64,000 nucleotides of DNA from Thermoactinomyces mirandus. GTDB lineage: Bacteria; Bacillota; Bacilli; Thermoactinomycetales; Thermoactinomycetaceae. The first letter of the stretch is position 1. Each line of letters opens with the position of its first letter. The stretch is from contig NZ_JACEOL010000006.1 in assembly GCF_013868055.1 (NCBI RefSeq), positions 1-64,000 of the forward strand. Reading direction: 5' to 3'. The translations under genes were made by a program, and so were the position numbers. The notes beneath the pieces were generated by a model that searched no databases, had not been told where the DNA came from, and was given only the letters and a program-made list of their open reading frames with translations. Shown piece after piece: positions 10,201-20,070 of this stretch.

Positions 10201-11916
10201 ATGTCATTTGATGGAATTGTGACTCGGGCCGTCTGCAGGGAATTAAACCGGACTTTGCCTGGAGGCAGAGTCACCAGAATCTATCAGCCGGGGGAATTTG
10301 AATTGCTCCTGCAGATCCGGTCCCAAGGAAAAAATCATAAACTGCTGCTTTGCGCACACCCGGCTTACCCACGCTTGCAACTGACTACCTCCTCTCCGGA
10401 TAATCCCAAGGAACCGCCCATGTTTTGCCGCGTACTGCGGAAACATCTGGATGGAGCAATCATCGATTCGATTGAACAGGTCGGTCTGGAACGCATTGTT
10501 CACATCAAATTCCGAACCCGCAATGATTTGGGAGACGAAGTGCCACGCCGGCTGATTGTGGAAATTATGGGCAGGCACAGCAATATTATCTTCATTGATC
10601 CCGTAACAAACACGGTATATGACGGAATCCGCCGCGTCAGCCATGGGATGAGCCAGTACCGGCAGATTTATCCCGGTGTTCAGTATATTTCACCGCCGGC
10701 ACAAAACAAGGCCAATCCTCTTAAAACCGACAAGGAGCGTTTTATCGCCGGATTTGATTACAACCGCGGCCGGCTGGACAAACAGATTGTGGAGCGCTTT
10801 ACCGGCATCAGTCCCCTCTTGGCCAAAGAAATTGTCCACCAGGCAGGGCTGGGTGATCGCAATCAATTATGGGATTCCTTCCGGCAATTGATGGAAAAAG
10901 CTACAAAACACGAATACCATCCCGCCATCATGCAAACAGACAGGAAAATGGTGTTTTCTGTCTGGCCGCTTGCCCATGTTTCAGGAAAAGTTACGTTCTT
11001 TGCCTCAATCAGTGAATGTCTGGAGCATTTTTATTACGGCAAGGCCGAACGCAACCGTATCCAGCAGCAGACACATGATCTGATGCGTAAACTGAAAAAT
11101 GAAATGGAGAAGAACAAGAAGAAGATCCGGATTTTGGAGAAAGAATTGAAACAGGCGGAAAAAGCTGACAGATACCGGATTTTCGGGGAACTGATCACAG
11201 CCAATCTTCATGGAATAAAGCGCGGGGACCATAAGGCAGAACTGGTCAATTTTTATGAATCGGATGCCCCGCACATAACCATTGAACTGGACCCCGCCCT
11301 AAGCCCGGCTCAAAATGCCCAGCGATACTTCAAGAAATACAACAAATTGAAAGCTTCCCGGAAGTGGAACCGGGAACAGATCGAAAAAGCCCGCGAAGAA
11401 AACCGGTATCTTGAATCCGTCATGGTGCAGATGGAAAACGCAAGCCTGGGGGACATTGAACAGATTCGCGAGGAACTGATTGAAGAAGGCTGGCTTAAAA
11501 ACCCTGACAGGAAAAGGAAACCGCGCAAAAAAGAAGAGCCCGTCCCTTATAAAGCAACTGCGACAGACGGAACAACCATCCTGATCGGGAAAAACAACAA
11601 ACAAAACGATTATTTGACCCACAAACTGGCGTCCGCTTCAAACATATGGCTTCATACCAAAGAAATTCCCGGTTCCCATGTCGTCATCCGTTCACAAACG
11701 GTAAGCGAACAAACTCTGATGGAAGCGGCGATGCTGGCAGCCTATTTCAGCAAAGCACGCAAGTCTTCCCAGGTCCCCGTCGATTACACACAGGTCAGGC
11801 ATGTAAAAAAACCGTCAGGAGCCAGACCCGGTTTTGTCACCTATGACCATCAGCAAACCATTTATGTGACTCCCCGGGAAGAAGTGATCATGCGTTTGTT
11901 AAACCCGTCTTCATAA
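10201..11916 (+). CDS. rqcH: RqcH (NFACT family) ribosome quality control factor
   Basis: A 571-residue homologue of eukaryotic NEMF/Rqc2, also known in Bacillales as YloA/FbpA. RqcH binds stalled 50S subunits carrying peptidyl-tRNA and recruits tRNA-Ala to add C-terminal alanine tails that mark the chain for proteolysis. An N-terminal NFACT-N domain begins MSFDGIVTRAVCREL, a long charged helical coiled coil spans about residues 280-450 (rich in K/E/Q), and an NFACT-R domain ends with TIYVTPREEV. Two ATG codons lie upstream in frame, but 10201 has AAAGGA eight bases before it and gives the family N-terminus. It is the only large plus-strand gene between pyrE and yloB. Confidence 0.93.
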   Translation: MSFDGIVTRAVCRELNRTLPGGRVTRIYQPGEFELLLQIRSQGKNHKLLLCAHPAYPRLQLTTSSPDNPKEPPMFCRVLRKHLDGAIIDSIEQVGLERIVHIKFRTRNDLGDEVPRRLIVEIMGRHSNIIFIDPVTNTVYDGIRRVSHGMSQYRQIYPGVQYISPPAQNKANPLKTDKERFIAGFDYNRGRLDKQIVERFTGISPLLAKEIVHQAGLGDRNQLWDSFRQLMEKATKHEYHPAIMQTDRKMVFSVWPLAHVSGKVTFFASISECLEHFYYGKAERNRIQQQTHDLMRKLKNEMEKNKKKIRILEKELKQAEKADRYRIFGELITANLHGIKRGDHKAELVNFYESDAPHITIELDPALSPAQNAQRYFKKYNKLKASRKWNREQIEKAREENRYLESVMVQMENASLGDIEQIREELIEEGWLKNPDRKRKPRKKEEPVPYKATATDGTTILIGKNNKQNDYLTHKLASASNIWLHTKEIPGSHVVIRSQTVSEQTLMEAAMLAAYFSKARKSSQVPVDYTQVRHVKKPSGARPGFVTYDHQQTIYVTPREEVIMRLLNPSS

Positions 11917-11937
11917 CCTGATTTTGATGGATGATAA

Positions 11938-12149
11938 AAATCCCCGGTACGTCCGGGGAATATCAGCTTGTCGACCAAGTTTGAGAAAGCGATTCTCAGA
12001 AATGAAGTGATTTTAAACCGCTATATAGGCATTTGCTGAAAGGGAAAACGGGTGAAACGGTTTGAGCGAAAGCAAGTTTTACAGACCTTCTGCAGGTGAA
12101 CACAGGAGCGTAGAACGAGTCCCCAAATCGCAACCTTTCTACAAATAAA
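11938..12149 (-). repeat. Suspected intergenic repeat-type element with terminator-like hairpin
   Basis: A 210-bp gap between rqcH and the pyrE terminator. On the minus strand it ends with CTTGGTCGACAAGCTGA, then the perfect hairpin CCCCGG-ACGTA-CCGGGG and ATTTTTAT. A second small hairpin TGAGAA/TTCTCA lies at about 11983-11999. No reading frame is convincing. The TCGACAAGCTGA-plus-hairpin arrangement resembles dispersed intergenic repeats I recall from Bacillales, but repetition cannot be tested within one window. Confidence 0.3.
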
Positions 12150-12180
12150 ATCCCTCAGGTGAGCTATTTACCTGAGGGAT
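12150..12180 (-). terminator. pyr operon terminator (bidirectional)
   Basis: A perfect 11-bp inverted repeat ATCCCTCAGGT/ACCTGAGGGAT with a 9-base loop, flanked by T-rich sequence on both strands. It lies 13 bases after the pyrE stop and can also stop transcription coming from rqcH. Confidence 0.85.
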
Positions 12181-12192
12181 TTTTGCTTATTT

Positions 12193-12771
12193 TCATATTT
12201 GCTTTTGCGTACGGCTACCCGGTTTCACTGCCGGAATTCCCCGTTTGCACAAAGGGCATTCTGCTGGTGCATAACTCTGAATATCGATCTTCATCAGTGC
12301 CCGGTAAGGATAGCTAAAAGGATTGATCCCCCCACTCCGGTCCACAATCGAACCGACCGCAACAATGTTGGCTTCCCGCTCCTCGAGCAGCCGGATGACT
12401 TCCTTTACAGATCCTCCGGTCGTAACCACATCCTCAATCACCAGAACCCGTTGTCCGGGAGAAACCGTAAACCCGCGCCGAAGTTGCATCTCGCCCTCTT
12501 TCCGTTCGGTAAAAATACAGGGCACACCCAAAGAACGGGCAACTTCATGGGCAATAATCACTCCGCCCAGTGCCGGTCCGACCACCAGATCAACCGGTTC
12601 TGTTGCAAACAACTCCGCCAGTGCCTGTCCCGTTTTTTCCGCTTCCTCCGGATGCATCAAAAGCTGGGCGCATTGCATGTACCGGTCACTGTGTCGGCCG
12701 GAGGATAACAGGAAATGCCCTTCCTTCAATACACCCGTCCGCCTGATCGCTTCTTCCAATGACCATGCCAA
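12193..12771 (-). CDS. pyrE: Orotate phosphoribosyltransferase
   Basis: A 192-residue type I phosphoribosyltransferase that joins orotate and PRPP to make orotidine 5'-phosphate, step five of UMP synthesis. The PRPP-binding motif VLVIEDVVTTGGS is present near residue 110-122, and an extended C-terminal tail (SYAPAECPLCKRG) carries a CxxC pair. The start is TTG with GGAG ten bases upstream. It is the last gene of the pyr operon, 17 bases after pyrF. Confidence 0.94.
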   Translation of the reverse strand: MAWSLEEAIRRTGVLKEGHFLLSSGRHSDRYMQCAQLLMHPEEAEKTGQALAELFATEPVDLVVGPALGGVIIAHEVARSLGVPCIFTERKEGEMQLRRGFTVSPGQRVLVIEDVVTTGGSVKEVIRLLEEREANIVAVGSIVDRSGGINPFSYPYRALMKIDIQSYAPAECPLCKRGIPAVKPGSRTQKQI

Positions 12772-12788
12772 GGTATGATCACTCCTTT

Positions 12789-13502
12789 TTATTGAATACT
12801 TTCAATCAGTTCCTGAAAAGCTTTTTTCGGATCAGGAACTTGTGTGATTGGCCGCCCGATCACCAGATAATCCGCTCCGTTTTTTAGCGCCTCGTCAGGG
12901 GTGATCACCCGTTTCTGGTCATGGGCGGAAGCACCGGCGGGCCGAATACCGGGTGTTACCGCCAAAAATTCCGGAGAGGTAGCTTTTTTCACTGTTTGCA
13001 CTTCCAGTCCTGAACAAATGACACCATCCATGCCGGAGCGATGTGCCAATACCGCCAATCTTTGCACAGACTGGCCCAACGGTTCGCCAATCCCGAGTTC
13101 TTCGTGCAACATCTGCTGATCCGTACTTGTCAGTTGAGTGACAGCCAACAGTTTCATGCGGCGGGAACCGGTTGCTTCCTTTTCCACCGTTTCCCGCGCT
13201 TTCTCCATCATCCTTCTGCCGCCGCTGGCATGAAGCGTAACAAAATCCACTCCCAGGCGGCAAAGCGACTCGATTCCCCTGGCTACGGTATTGGGAATGT
13301 CGTGCAGTTTCAAATCGAGAAAAACCGGATATCCTTCTTCTTTTCTCCTTGCAACCCACTCGGGCCCCACTCTGAAAAACAGCTGGTAACCCACCTTGAT
13401 AAACGGGCGAAAACCATCATCCCAAACAGAAAGCAAGCGCTCTGCCTGCTTTCCGTCCGGAACATCCAGGGCAAGAATGATACGATGTGCCGGATTCTGC
13501 AA
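12789..13502 (-). CDS. pyrF: Orotidine 5'-phosphate decarboxylase
   Basis: A 237-residue TIM-barrel enzyme that decarboxylates OMP to UMP, the last step of the pathway. The catalytic lysine-aspartate array is visible in FLDLKLHDIPNTVARG, and ITPDEALKNGADYLVIGRPI is the C-terminal phosphate-binding region. The reading frame extends upstream into carB, but TTG 13502 preceded by TAAGGAGGGTAGAAAC is the clear start and leaves a 13-base gap after carB. In B. subtilis pyrK and pyrD separate carB from pyrF; here they are absent. Confidence 0.94.
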   Translation of the reverse strand: MQNPAHRIILALDVPDGKQAERLLSVWDDGFRPFIKVGYQLFFRVGPEWVARRKEEGYPVFLDLKLHDIPNTVARGIESLCRLGVDFVTLHASGGRRMMEKARETVEKEATGSRRMKLLAVTQLTSTDQQMLHEELGIGEPLGQSVQRLAVLAHRSGMDGVICSGLEVQTVKKATSPEFLAVTPGIRPAGASAHDQKRVITPDEALKNGADYLVIGRPITQVPDPKKAFQELIESIQ

Positions 13503-13515
13503 GTTTCTACCCTCC

Positions 13516-16500
13516 TTACATGCCCCGATTTTCAGCGGCACAAGCCGGCTCTTGGAACGGTTCAGCATTCAGATAAATGGACTCCAGTGTTTCCAGCAAG
13601 GCGTTTACGGTATCCAGAGAGGTTAAACAGGCTACTCCATGCTCGACCGCTTCCCGGCGAATCCGGAAACCATCCCGTTCGGGGGTACGGCCGCGGGTCC
13701 AGGTATTTACCACAAAATCGGCTTTTCCCTGCCGGATCAGATCAAGGATATGGGGAGAGCCTTCCTTCAGCTTTTTCACCCGTTCTACCGGCAGGCCGGC
13801 TTGTTCAAGAACCTTGGCCGTGCCGTTGGTAGCCACAATTTTATAACCTAATTGATGGAAACGTTGCATAAGCGGAATCGCTTCCTCTTTCTCCTTGTCA
13901 CCCACCGTTGCAATCACTGTTCCGAAACGGGGCATTTCAATTCCGGCGGCCACCATGCCTTTGTACAAAGCTCTTGCATAATCCCGGTCACGTCCCATCA
14001 CTTCTCCGGTTGATTTCATTTCAGGCCCCAGAGTGACATCAACCTGGCGCAACTTGGCAAATGAGAACACCGGTACTTTGACAGCCACCATTTCGCTTTC
14101 CTGCCACAATCCGCCGGTATATCCCTGCTCTTTCAGACTGTGCCCCAACATGATTTTTGTAGCCACCCGCGCCATCTGAATTCCGGTTATCTTGCTTAAA
14201 AATGGAACCGTCCGTGACGCACGGGGGTTTACTTCAAGTACATACATCCGGTTTTGGTACAGAACAAACTGGATATTGATCAAGCCTTTTGTTTTCAGCG
14301 CCCTGGCAATATTTTCCGTAATCCCAATGATCCTTTTTTTATGCTCCGGCGCCAGGGATTGCGGCGGATAAACAGCAATGGAGTCCCCCGAGTGGACACC
14401 GGCCCGTTCAATATGTTCCATAATTCCCGGAATCAATACATCCTCGCCATCGCAGATCGCGTCGACCTCCAGTTCTTTCCCGAGCAGATAACGATCGATC
14501 AAAACCGGATGTTTGGGATTTATTTTGACAGCCTGATCCATATAGGAACGCAATTCGGTTTCGTTATAAACAATTTCCATCGCTCGTCCCCCCAGCACAT
14601 AGGAAGGACGCACAAGGACCGGATAAGCCAGCTTTTTGGCTGCTTCAACAGCTTCATCCGCAGATGTGACCGCGGTCCCCGGAGGCTGGGCAATGTGATA
14701 ATCTCTTAACAGCTGCTCAAATTTCTTCCGGTCTTCGGCACGGTCGATTTCCTCCAGGGATGTTCCCAGAATCCGGATGCCTTCTTCGCTCAAATCCCGC
14801 GCCAGGTTCAATGCCGTTTGGCCACCGAATTGCACAATCACTCCAAGCGGATTTTCCTTTTCGATGATATTCAGGACATCTTCTTTACACAGCGGTTCAA
14901 AATACAGCCGGTCGGAAGTGTTAAAGTCGGTCGACACGGTCTCCGGATTGTTATTGATAATCACGGCTTCATAACCGGCTTCCCGGATGGCCCAGATCGC
15001 GTGGACAGTGGCGTAGTCAAACTCGACCCCCTGCCCGATCCGGATCGGCCCCGATCCAAGCACAATGATGCTTTGCCTGTTCCCTTTGACAACCTCATCT
15101 TCAGTTTCATAAGTAGAGTAATAGTAAGGAGTTTCGGCAGCAAACTCAGCCGCGCAGGTATCGACCATTTTGTAAACAGGCAGGATACCTGATTCCTTGC
15201 GCAAAGCGCGAATCTCCACTTCGGTTTGGTTGACCAGCGACCCGATGGTGCGGTCAGTCAGTCCAAACCGTTTAGCCTTTAGCAGCAGATCTTTGGAAAG
15301 TTCCGGGGCAGCTTTCAGTTCCTGCTCGAATTTCACCAGGCGCTCAATTTTGTACAGGAACAGCCGGTCTATTTTCGTCAGGCTGTGGGCTTTTTCCAGG
15401 CTATGCCCGCGCCGGAACCATTCCGCGAGTAAAAACAGCCTTTCGTCATCCGCTTTTTCAATCCGTTCTGCCAGCACTTCATCTGAAATTTTCCCGGCTT
15501 CAGGCAATTGCAGATAATCGAGACCAATTTCCAGAGAACGTACTGCTTTTAAAAGGGATTCTTCCAAGGTGCGGCCAATGGCCATCACTTCTCCGGTGGC
15601 TTTCATCTGGGTGCCCAATTTCCGGTTGGCCGAAACAAATTTGTCAAATGGCCAGCGCGGAATCTTGCTGACAACATAATCGGTGGTGGGTTCAAAGCAG
15701 GCATAGGTTTGCCGGGTAACGGGGTTTTTCAACTCATCCAGGGTATACCCCAGAGCAATTTTGGCGGCAATGCGGGCAATCGGATAGCCGGTGGCTTTGG
15801 AAGCAAGTGCGCTCGAACGGCTGACCCGCGGATTCACCTCGATCACATAATAGCGGAAACTGTCCGGGTCCAGCGCAAACTGGATATTGCATCCTCCACG
15901 GATATCCAAAGCGCGTATGATTTTCAAGGCTGAGTTTCTGAGCATGTGGTATTCCCGGTCTGACAAGGTTTGGCTGGGTGCGAACACGATACTGTCCCCG
16001 GTATGTACTCCGACCGGATCAAAGTTTTCCATGTTGCAGACCACGATGCAGCTGTCGGCGGCATCACGCATTACTTCATATTCAATCTCTTTATATCCGG
16101 CAATGCTTTTTTCAATCAGGCACTGGTTGATGGGGCTGTAGCGCAGTCCGTTTTCCACGATCTCCCTTAATTCCTGTTCACTGCCTGCAATGCCGCCTCC
16201 GGTCCCTCCCAGGGTATATGCCGGCCGCACAATGACCGGATAGCCGTTTTCTTCCGCAAACCGGACGGCCTGCTCCACATCCTGCACAATCGTGCTTTCG
16301 GGAACCGGCTCATTCAATTCATTCATCAATTCCCGAAACAGGTCGCGATCCTCCGCATTGGTAATTGCCCGCAAATCGGTTCCCAACAACCGGACCCCTT
16401 CCCGTTCCAGCACACCCTGTCTGGCCAGTTCGACAGCCAGGTTCAATCCGGTTTGTCCGCCCAATGTCGGAAGCAGTCCGTCCGGGCGTTCTTTACGGAT

Positions 16501-16731
16501 CACCTGGGTGATAAATTCAGCAGACAAGGGCTCAATGTATACTTTGTCGGCAATATGGGTATCTGTCATGATCGTAGCCGGATTGCTGTTGACCAATACC
16601 ACTTCCAGCCCTTCCTCTTTCAGGGCTTCACAAGCCTGTGTACCCGCATAATCAAACTCGGCAGCCTGACCAATCACAATCGGGCCAGACCCGATCACCA
16701 GTATTTTTTTCAGTGTTGGATCTTTAGGCAT
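13516..16731 (-). CDS. carB: Carbamoyl-phosphate synthase large subunit (pyrimidine-specific)
   Basis: A 1071-residue synthetase (PyrAB) that uses two ATP, bicarbonate and ammonia from CarA to make carbamoyl phosphate. The two homologous halves are visible: each starts with a similar segment ([20 protein letters not shown] and [20 protein letters not shown], near residues 8 and 555) and has an ATP-grasp domain ([18 protein letters not shown]). The C-terminal MGS-like domain (from about 930) binds UMP/PRPP effectors in Bacilli. ATG 16731 is chosen over a longer frame because it matches the usual MPK start and has AAAAGGAGAG upstream. It overlaps the carA stop by 8 bases, implying coupled translation of the two subunits. 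Confidence 0.96.
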   Translation of the reverse strand: MPKDPTLKKILVIGSGPIVIGQAAEFDYAGTQACEALKEEGLEVVLVNSNPATIMTDTHIADKVYIEPLSAEFITQVIRKERPDGLLPTLGGQTGLNLAVELARQGVLEREGVRLLGTDLRAITNAEDRDLFRELMNELNEPVPESTIVQDVEQAVRFAEENGYPVIVRPAYTLGGTGGGIAGSEQELREIVENGLRYSPINQCLIEKSIAGYKEIEYEVMRDAADSCIVVCNMENFDPVGVHTGDSIVFAPSQTLSDREYHMLRNSALKIIRALDIRGGCNIQFALDPDSFRYYVIEVNPRVSRSSALASKATGYPIARIAAKIALGYTLDELKNPVTRQTYACFEPTTDYVVSKIPRWPFDKFVSANRKLGTQMKATGEVMAIGRTLEESLLKAVRSLEIGLDYLQLPEAGKISDEVLAERIEKADDERLFLLAEWFRRGHSLEKAHSLTKIDRLFLYKIERLVKFEQELKAAPELSKDLLLKAKRFGLTDRTIGSLVNQTEVEIRALRKESGILPVYKMVDTCAAEFAAETPYYYSTYETEDEVVKGNRQSIIVLGSGPIRIGQGVEFDYATVHAIWAIREAGYEAVIINNNPETVSTDFNTSDRLYFEPLCKEDVLNIIEKENPLGVIVQFGGQTALNLARDLSEEGIRILGTSLEEIDRAEDRKKFEQLLRDYHIAQPPGTAVTSADEAVEAAKKLAYPVLVRPSYVLGGRAMEIVYNETELRSYMDQAVKINPKHPVLIDRYLLGKELEVDAICDGEDVLIPGIMEHIERAGVHSGDSIAVYPPQSLAPEHKKRIIGITENIARALKTKGLINIQFVLYQNRMYVLEVNPRASRTVPFLSKITGIQMARVATKIMLGHSLKEQGYTGGLWQESEMVAVKVPVFSFAKLRQVDVTLGPEMKSTGEVMGRDRDYARALYKGMVAAGIEMPRFGTVIATVGDKEKEEAIPLMQRFHQLGYKIVATNGTAKVLEQAGLPVERVKKLKEGSPHILDLIRQGKADFVVNTWTRGRTPERDGFRIRREAVEHGVACLTSLDTVNALLETLESIYLNAEPFQEPACAAENRGM

Positions 16732-17815
16732 GGATCGACTCTCCTTTTTGTGCAAATGATTCCATCAGTTTTTCAAAATGGTCAAACAAACTTTCAGAAT
16801 CACGGGGACCAGGTGCCGACTCAGGGTGGTACTGCACCGAAAAACAGGGCAAACTCTGATGGGCAAGTCCTTCGACCGATCCGTCGTTCAAGGCGATATG
16901 GGTTACCTCGAGGCCCGTACCCTGAAGCGATTCCTTAACTACGGCATAGCCATGGTTTTGTGAAGTAATGACCGTATTTCCCGTCTTTAACGCTTTCACC
17001 GGCTGATTTCCTCCGCGATGTCCGAATTTCATTTTTTCCGTATCCGCCCCGCAAGCCAGCGCCAGCAATTGATGTCCCATGCATACGCCGAAAATGGGGA
17101 CTTTCCCCAACAATTGCCTGATTGTATAGATTGCCTCGGGAACGTCTTTGGGATTTCCAGGGCCATTTGAAAGCACGACCCCGTCAGGCCGAAAACGCAG
17201 AATTTCTTTGGCAGAGGTATTATACGGAACGGTAACCACTTCACAATTTCTTCCTGCCAGTCCTCGAACAATGCTGTGTTTTACACCAAAGTCCATCAGC
17301 ACTACCCGTTTACCGGTATTGGGGTATACGTGAATACTTTTCGTGCTGACCCGTGCTACCTGATCCCTCATCAGGGGCGTGTTCAACCGTTCTTTTAATT
17401 CCTGCAAGCTTTCGTCCCCCGTTGTCAGCACAGCTTTCATCGTTCCATGCAAACGGATTTTTCTGGTCAGCATGCGGGTATCAATTCCCGAGATTCCAAT
17501 GATCCCGTATTCTTTCAAAAATTGGGCCAACGGCATTTCATTTCGCCAATTGCTGGCATATTCCGCAAATTCCCTGACCAGAAATCCCTGTGCGTGCGGC
17601 CGCATGGATTCGAAATCATCCCGGGCAATTCCGTAATTCCCGATCAGGGGATAAGTCATCGTAATAATCTGTCCGCAATACGACGGATCAGTCAAAATCT
17701 CCTGATATCCTGTCATACTTGTGTTAAACACAACCTCTCCTACCCAAGCTCCTTCTGCTCCAAACGATTCCCCATAAAATAACGAATTATCTTCCAGTAA
17801 CACTCTGGCTTTCAT
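16724..17815 (-). CDS. carA: Carbamoyl-phosphate synthase small subunit (glutaminase)
   Basis: A 363-residue class I glutamine amidotransferase (PyrAA) that hydrolyses glutamine and channels ammonia to CarB. The N-terminal small-subunit domain starts [15 protein letters not shown]; the C-terminal GATase domain contains the nucleophile Cys in [15 protein letters not shown] (about residue 240) and the His in [11 protein letters not shown] (about 335). The frame is open further upstream; ATG 17815 has AAAAAAGGAGGATGGCTC directly before it. It sits between pyrC and carB in the operon. Confidence 0.95.
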   Translation of the reverse strand: MKARVLLEDNSLFYGESFGAEGAWVGEVVFNTSMTGYQEILTDPSYCGQIITMTYPLIGNYGIARDDFESMRPHAQGFLVREFAEYASNWRNEMPLAQFLKEYGIIGISGIDTRMLTRKIRLHGTMKAVLTTGDESLQELKERLNTPLMRDQVARVSTKSIHVYPNTGKRVVLMDFGVKHSIVRGLAGRNCEVVTVPYNTSAKEILRFRPDGVVLSNGPGNPKDVPEAIYTIRQLLGKVPIFGVCMGHQLLALACGADTEKMKFGHRGGNQPVKALKTGNTVITSQNHGYAVVKESLQGTGLEVTHIALNDGSVEGLAHQSLPCFSVQYHPESAPGPRDSESLFDHFEKLMESFAQKGESIHA

Positions 17816-17831
17816 GAGCCATCCTCCTTTT

Positions 17832-19127
17832 TTACTGCATATAAAAGCCTGGTTCCTTCCATGTAATTTGGCCATTTTTGATCGTCATGACGGGCCAGCC
17901 TTTTACTTTCCAGCCGGTAAATGGTGTGTTGCGTCCCTTGGAGGCAAAGTCCTCCGGATTGATCTCTTTTTCCCGTTTCAGGTCGATGATTGTCAAATCG
18001 GCCGTCCCATCTTCCACAATAGAACCATAAGGCAATTGAAAAAGTCGGGCCGGTCTTTCCGTCATCTTTTCGATCAACTCAGCTAACGTAAGCACTCCTT
18101 TTAACACAAGGTGTGTATAAAGCAGCGGAAATGCGGTCTCCAAACCCACAATTCCAAACGGAGCCAATGACATCCCCTTTTTCTTCTCCCCTTCGGTGTG
18201 GGGAGCGTGATCAGTGACAATGATATCGATCGTTCCGTCTTTCAAACCTTCCAGCAAGGCAGCCCGATCCCGTCTGGAGCGTAGAGGCGGATTCATTTTC
18301 CAATTCGCGTCCGGCCCGGGGATATCTTCATCGCATAAAAGCAGATGGTGAGGCGTCACTTCCGCTGTCACTTTCTGTCCCCGTGATTTCGCTTCACGAA
18401 CAAGACGGACAGATTGTTCCGTACTGATATGACAGACATGATAGTGAGCGCCGGTTTCTTCGGCCAGCAAAATATCGCGGGCTATCTGAACCGATTCCGC
18501 AGATGAAGGGATTCCCCGTAATCCGAATTTTTCTGCAAAAACTCCTTCATGGACGCATCCACCCTTGGCCAGCGTATTGTCTTCACAGTGGGCAACCACC
18601 GGCAGAGCCAGAGACCGGGCCAATTCCATCGCCTGTTTCATCATTTTGCTGCTTTGTACCCCAACACCATCATCAGATACGCCAATAATCCCGGCTTCTT
18701 TCATTCCGGCGATATCTGCCAGTACCTGGCCTTCTTCACGAAGGGTGATCGCACCAAAAGGAACCACCCGGGCGATACCCAGTTTGTCCGCCCGGCTAAT
18801 AACTTCTTTCACAATTTCCGAAGAGTCCGTTACCGGACGCGTATTGGGCATGGGGGCAATCGTTGTAAACCCGCCGCGCGCTGCAGCCCGGCATCCGGAT
18901 TCAATTGTTTCTTTGTGCACAAATCCTGGTTCCCGTAAATGTACATGCATGTCAATCAGTCCGGGAGCAACAAATTTGTCTGCCGCATTGATCACTGCGA
19001 CATTTTCCCCGGCATCGATTTCGGGAAGGATCTGCCTGATTTTTTGCTCTTCTATCATAATATCTCTTTTTTCAAGTTTTTTGGTAACAGGATGAATGAG
19101 CATCCCATTTTTTATGAGTATTTTCAA
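17832..19127 (-). CDS. pyrC: Dihydroorotase
   Basis: A 431-residue zinc amidohydrolase of the Bacillus type that cyclises carbamoyl aspartate to dihydroorotate. Metal ligands are visible in DMHVHLREPG (His61, His63), in VAHCEDN and CHISTE (the bridging/ligand histidines) and in VTDHAPHT (catalytic Asp). The start is TTG 19127, whose TTG overlaps the pyrB stop as TTGA, with GGGGGGAG upstream; this is a sign of coupled translation. ATG codons further upstream would extend deep into pyrB. Confidence 0.94.
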   Translation of the reverse strand: MKILIKNGMLIHPVTKKLEKRDIMIEEQKIRQILPEIDAGENVAVINAADKFVAPGLIDMHVHLREPGFVHKETIESGCRAAARGGFTTIAPMPNTRPVTDSSEIVKEVISRADKLGIARVVPFGAITLREEGQVLADIAGMKEAGIIGVSDDGVGVQSSKMMKQAMELARSLALPVVAHCEDNTLAKGGCVHEGVFAEKFGLRGIPSSAESVQIARDILLAEETGAHYHVCHISTEQSVRLVREAKSRGQKVTAEVTPHHLLLCDEDIPGPDANWKMNPPLRSRRDRAALLEGLKDGTIDIIVTDHAPHTEGEKKKGMSLAPFGIVGLETAFPLLYTHLVLKGVLTLAELIEKMTERPARLFQLPYGSIVEDGTADLTIIDLKREKEINPEDFASKGRNTPFTGWKVKGWPVMTIKNGQITWKEPGFYMQ

Positions 19128-20050
19128 TTTACTCCCCCCAACGCTCTTTCGATGACAGCCATGCGCACCCACACACCGTTTGTCATCTGGTCAAATATTC
19201 TGGAACTGGGATGTTCCACCACTTCATCTGCGATTTCAACCCCGCGGTTCACGGGGCCAGGATGCATGATAATCGCACCTGGCTTGAGCATGGCGGCCTT
19301 TTCCCGCGTTAATCCATACTGCTGATGGTATTCGGTCGCAGAGGAAAACAGCTTCTGATGGTGTCGTTCCAGCTGGACACGCAGCATCATGACGACATCT
19401 GCCGTCTGGAGTGCTTCGGCAAAGGGGACATAAGGGACCATTTTTTCTACTTCATCATCGCGCATGGAAGCCGGACCGCTCACCATCATCTCTGCACCAA
19501 ACTGTTTCAATGTCCAAATATTGGACCGGACTACCCGGCTGTGTCTGATATCTCCGACAACTGCCACTTTTTTCCCCGTTAAATCTCCAAACTGTTTTAC
19601 CATCGTATACAGGTCAAGCAACGCCTGCGTGGGATGGGCATAGCATCCGGCTCCCGCATTGATCAACGCACATCCGGGTTCCTGAACGGTCAGGTTCAGA
19701 AATGCCTCGGGATCGGAATGCCGGATCACTGCCACTTCCACTCCCACCGAAGCAAGAGTTTTCACCGTGTCATACAGGGTTTCCCCCTTAGCTGTGCTGG
19801 ATACTTCCGGGGTAAAATTGATCACTTCCATCCCCAAACGTTTTTCTGCTACTTCAAAAGAAAAGCGGGTTCGAGTGCTAGGTTCAAAAAACAGATTGGC
19901 CGCAAACTGTCCCTGAAATCTTTTGCAGCCGGGACGCCAGTGTTCTTCCCAATAACGGGCCCTTTCCAAAAGAGTCACCAATTCCGGTTTGGACAGCTGT
20001 TTCGTATCTACCAGATTTTTCATTGCAGGTTGCGACAGCCGCATCACCAT
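19124..20050 (-). CDS. pyrB: Aspartate carbamoyltransferase catalytic subunit
   Basis: A 308-residue transferase joining carbamoyl phosphate and aspartate. The carbamoyl-phosphate motif STRTR (58-62 from ATG 20050) and HPTQALLD are present. No regulatory subunit gene (pyrI) is nearby, as usual in Bacilli where control is through PyrR. An earlier ATG at 20071 forms TAATG with the uraA stop, but ATG 20050 has AAAGGGGGAGATTTC directly upstream and is preferred. Unlike in B. subtilis, there is no attenuator between the transporter gene and pyrB. Confidence 0.93.
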   Translation of the reverse strand: MVMRLSQPAMKNLVDTKQLSKPELVTLLERARYWEEHWRPGCKRFQGQFAANLFFEPSTRTRFSFEVAEKRLGMEVINFTPEVSSTAKGETLYDTVKTLASVGVEVAVIRHSDPEAFLNLTVQEPGCALINAGAGCYAHPTQALLDLYTMVKQFGDLTGKKVAVVGDIRHSRVVRSNIWTLKQFGAEMMVSGPASMRDDEVEKMVPYVPFAEALQTADVVMMLRVQLERHHQKLFSSATEYHQQYGLTREKAAMLKPGAIIMHPGPVNRGVEIADEVVEHPSSRIFDQMTNGVWVRMAVIERALGGVN

Positions 20051-20070
20051 GAAATCTCCCCCTTTGTCCA

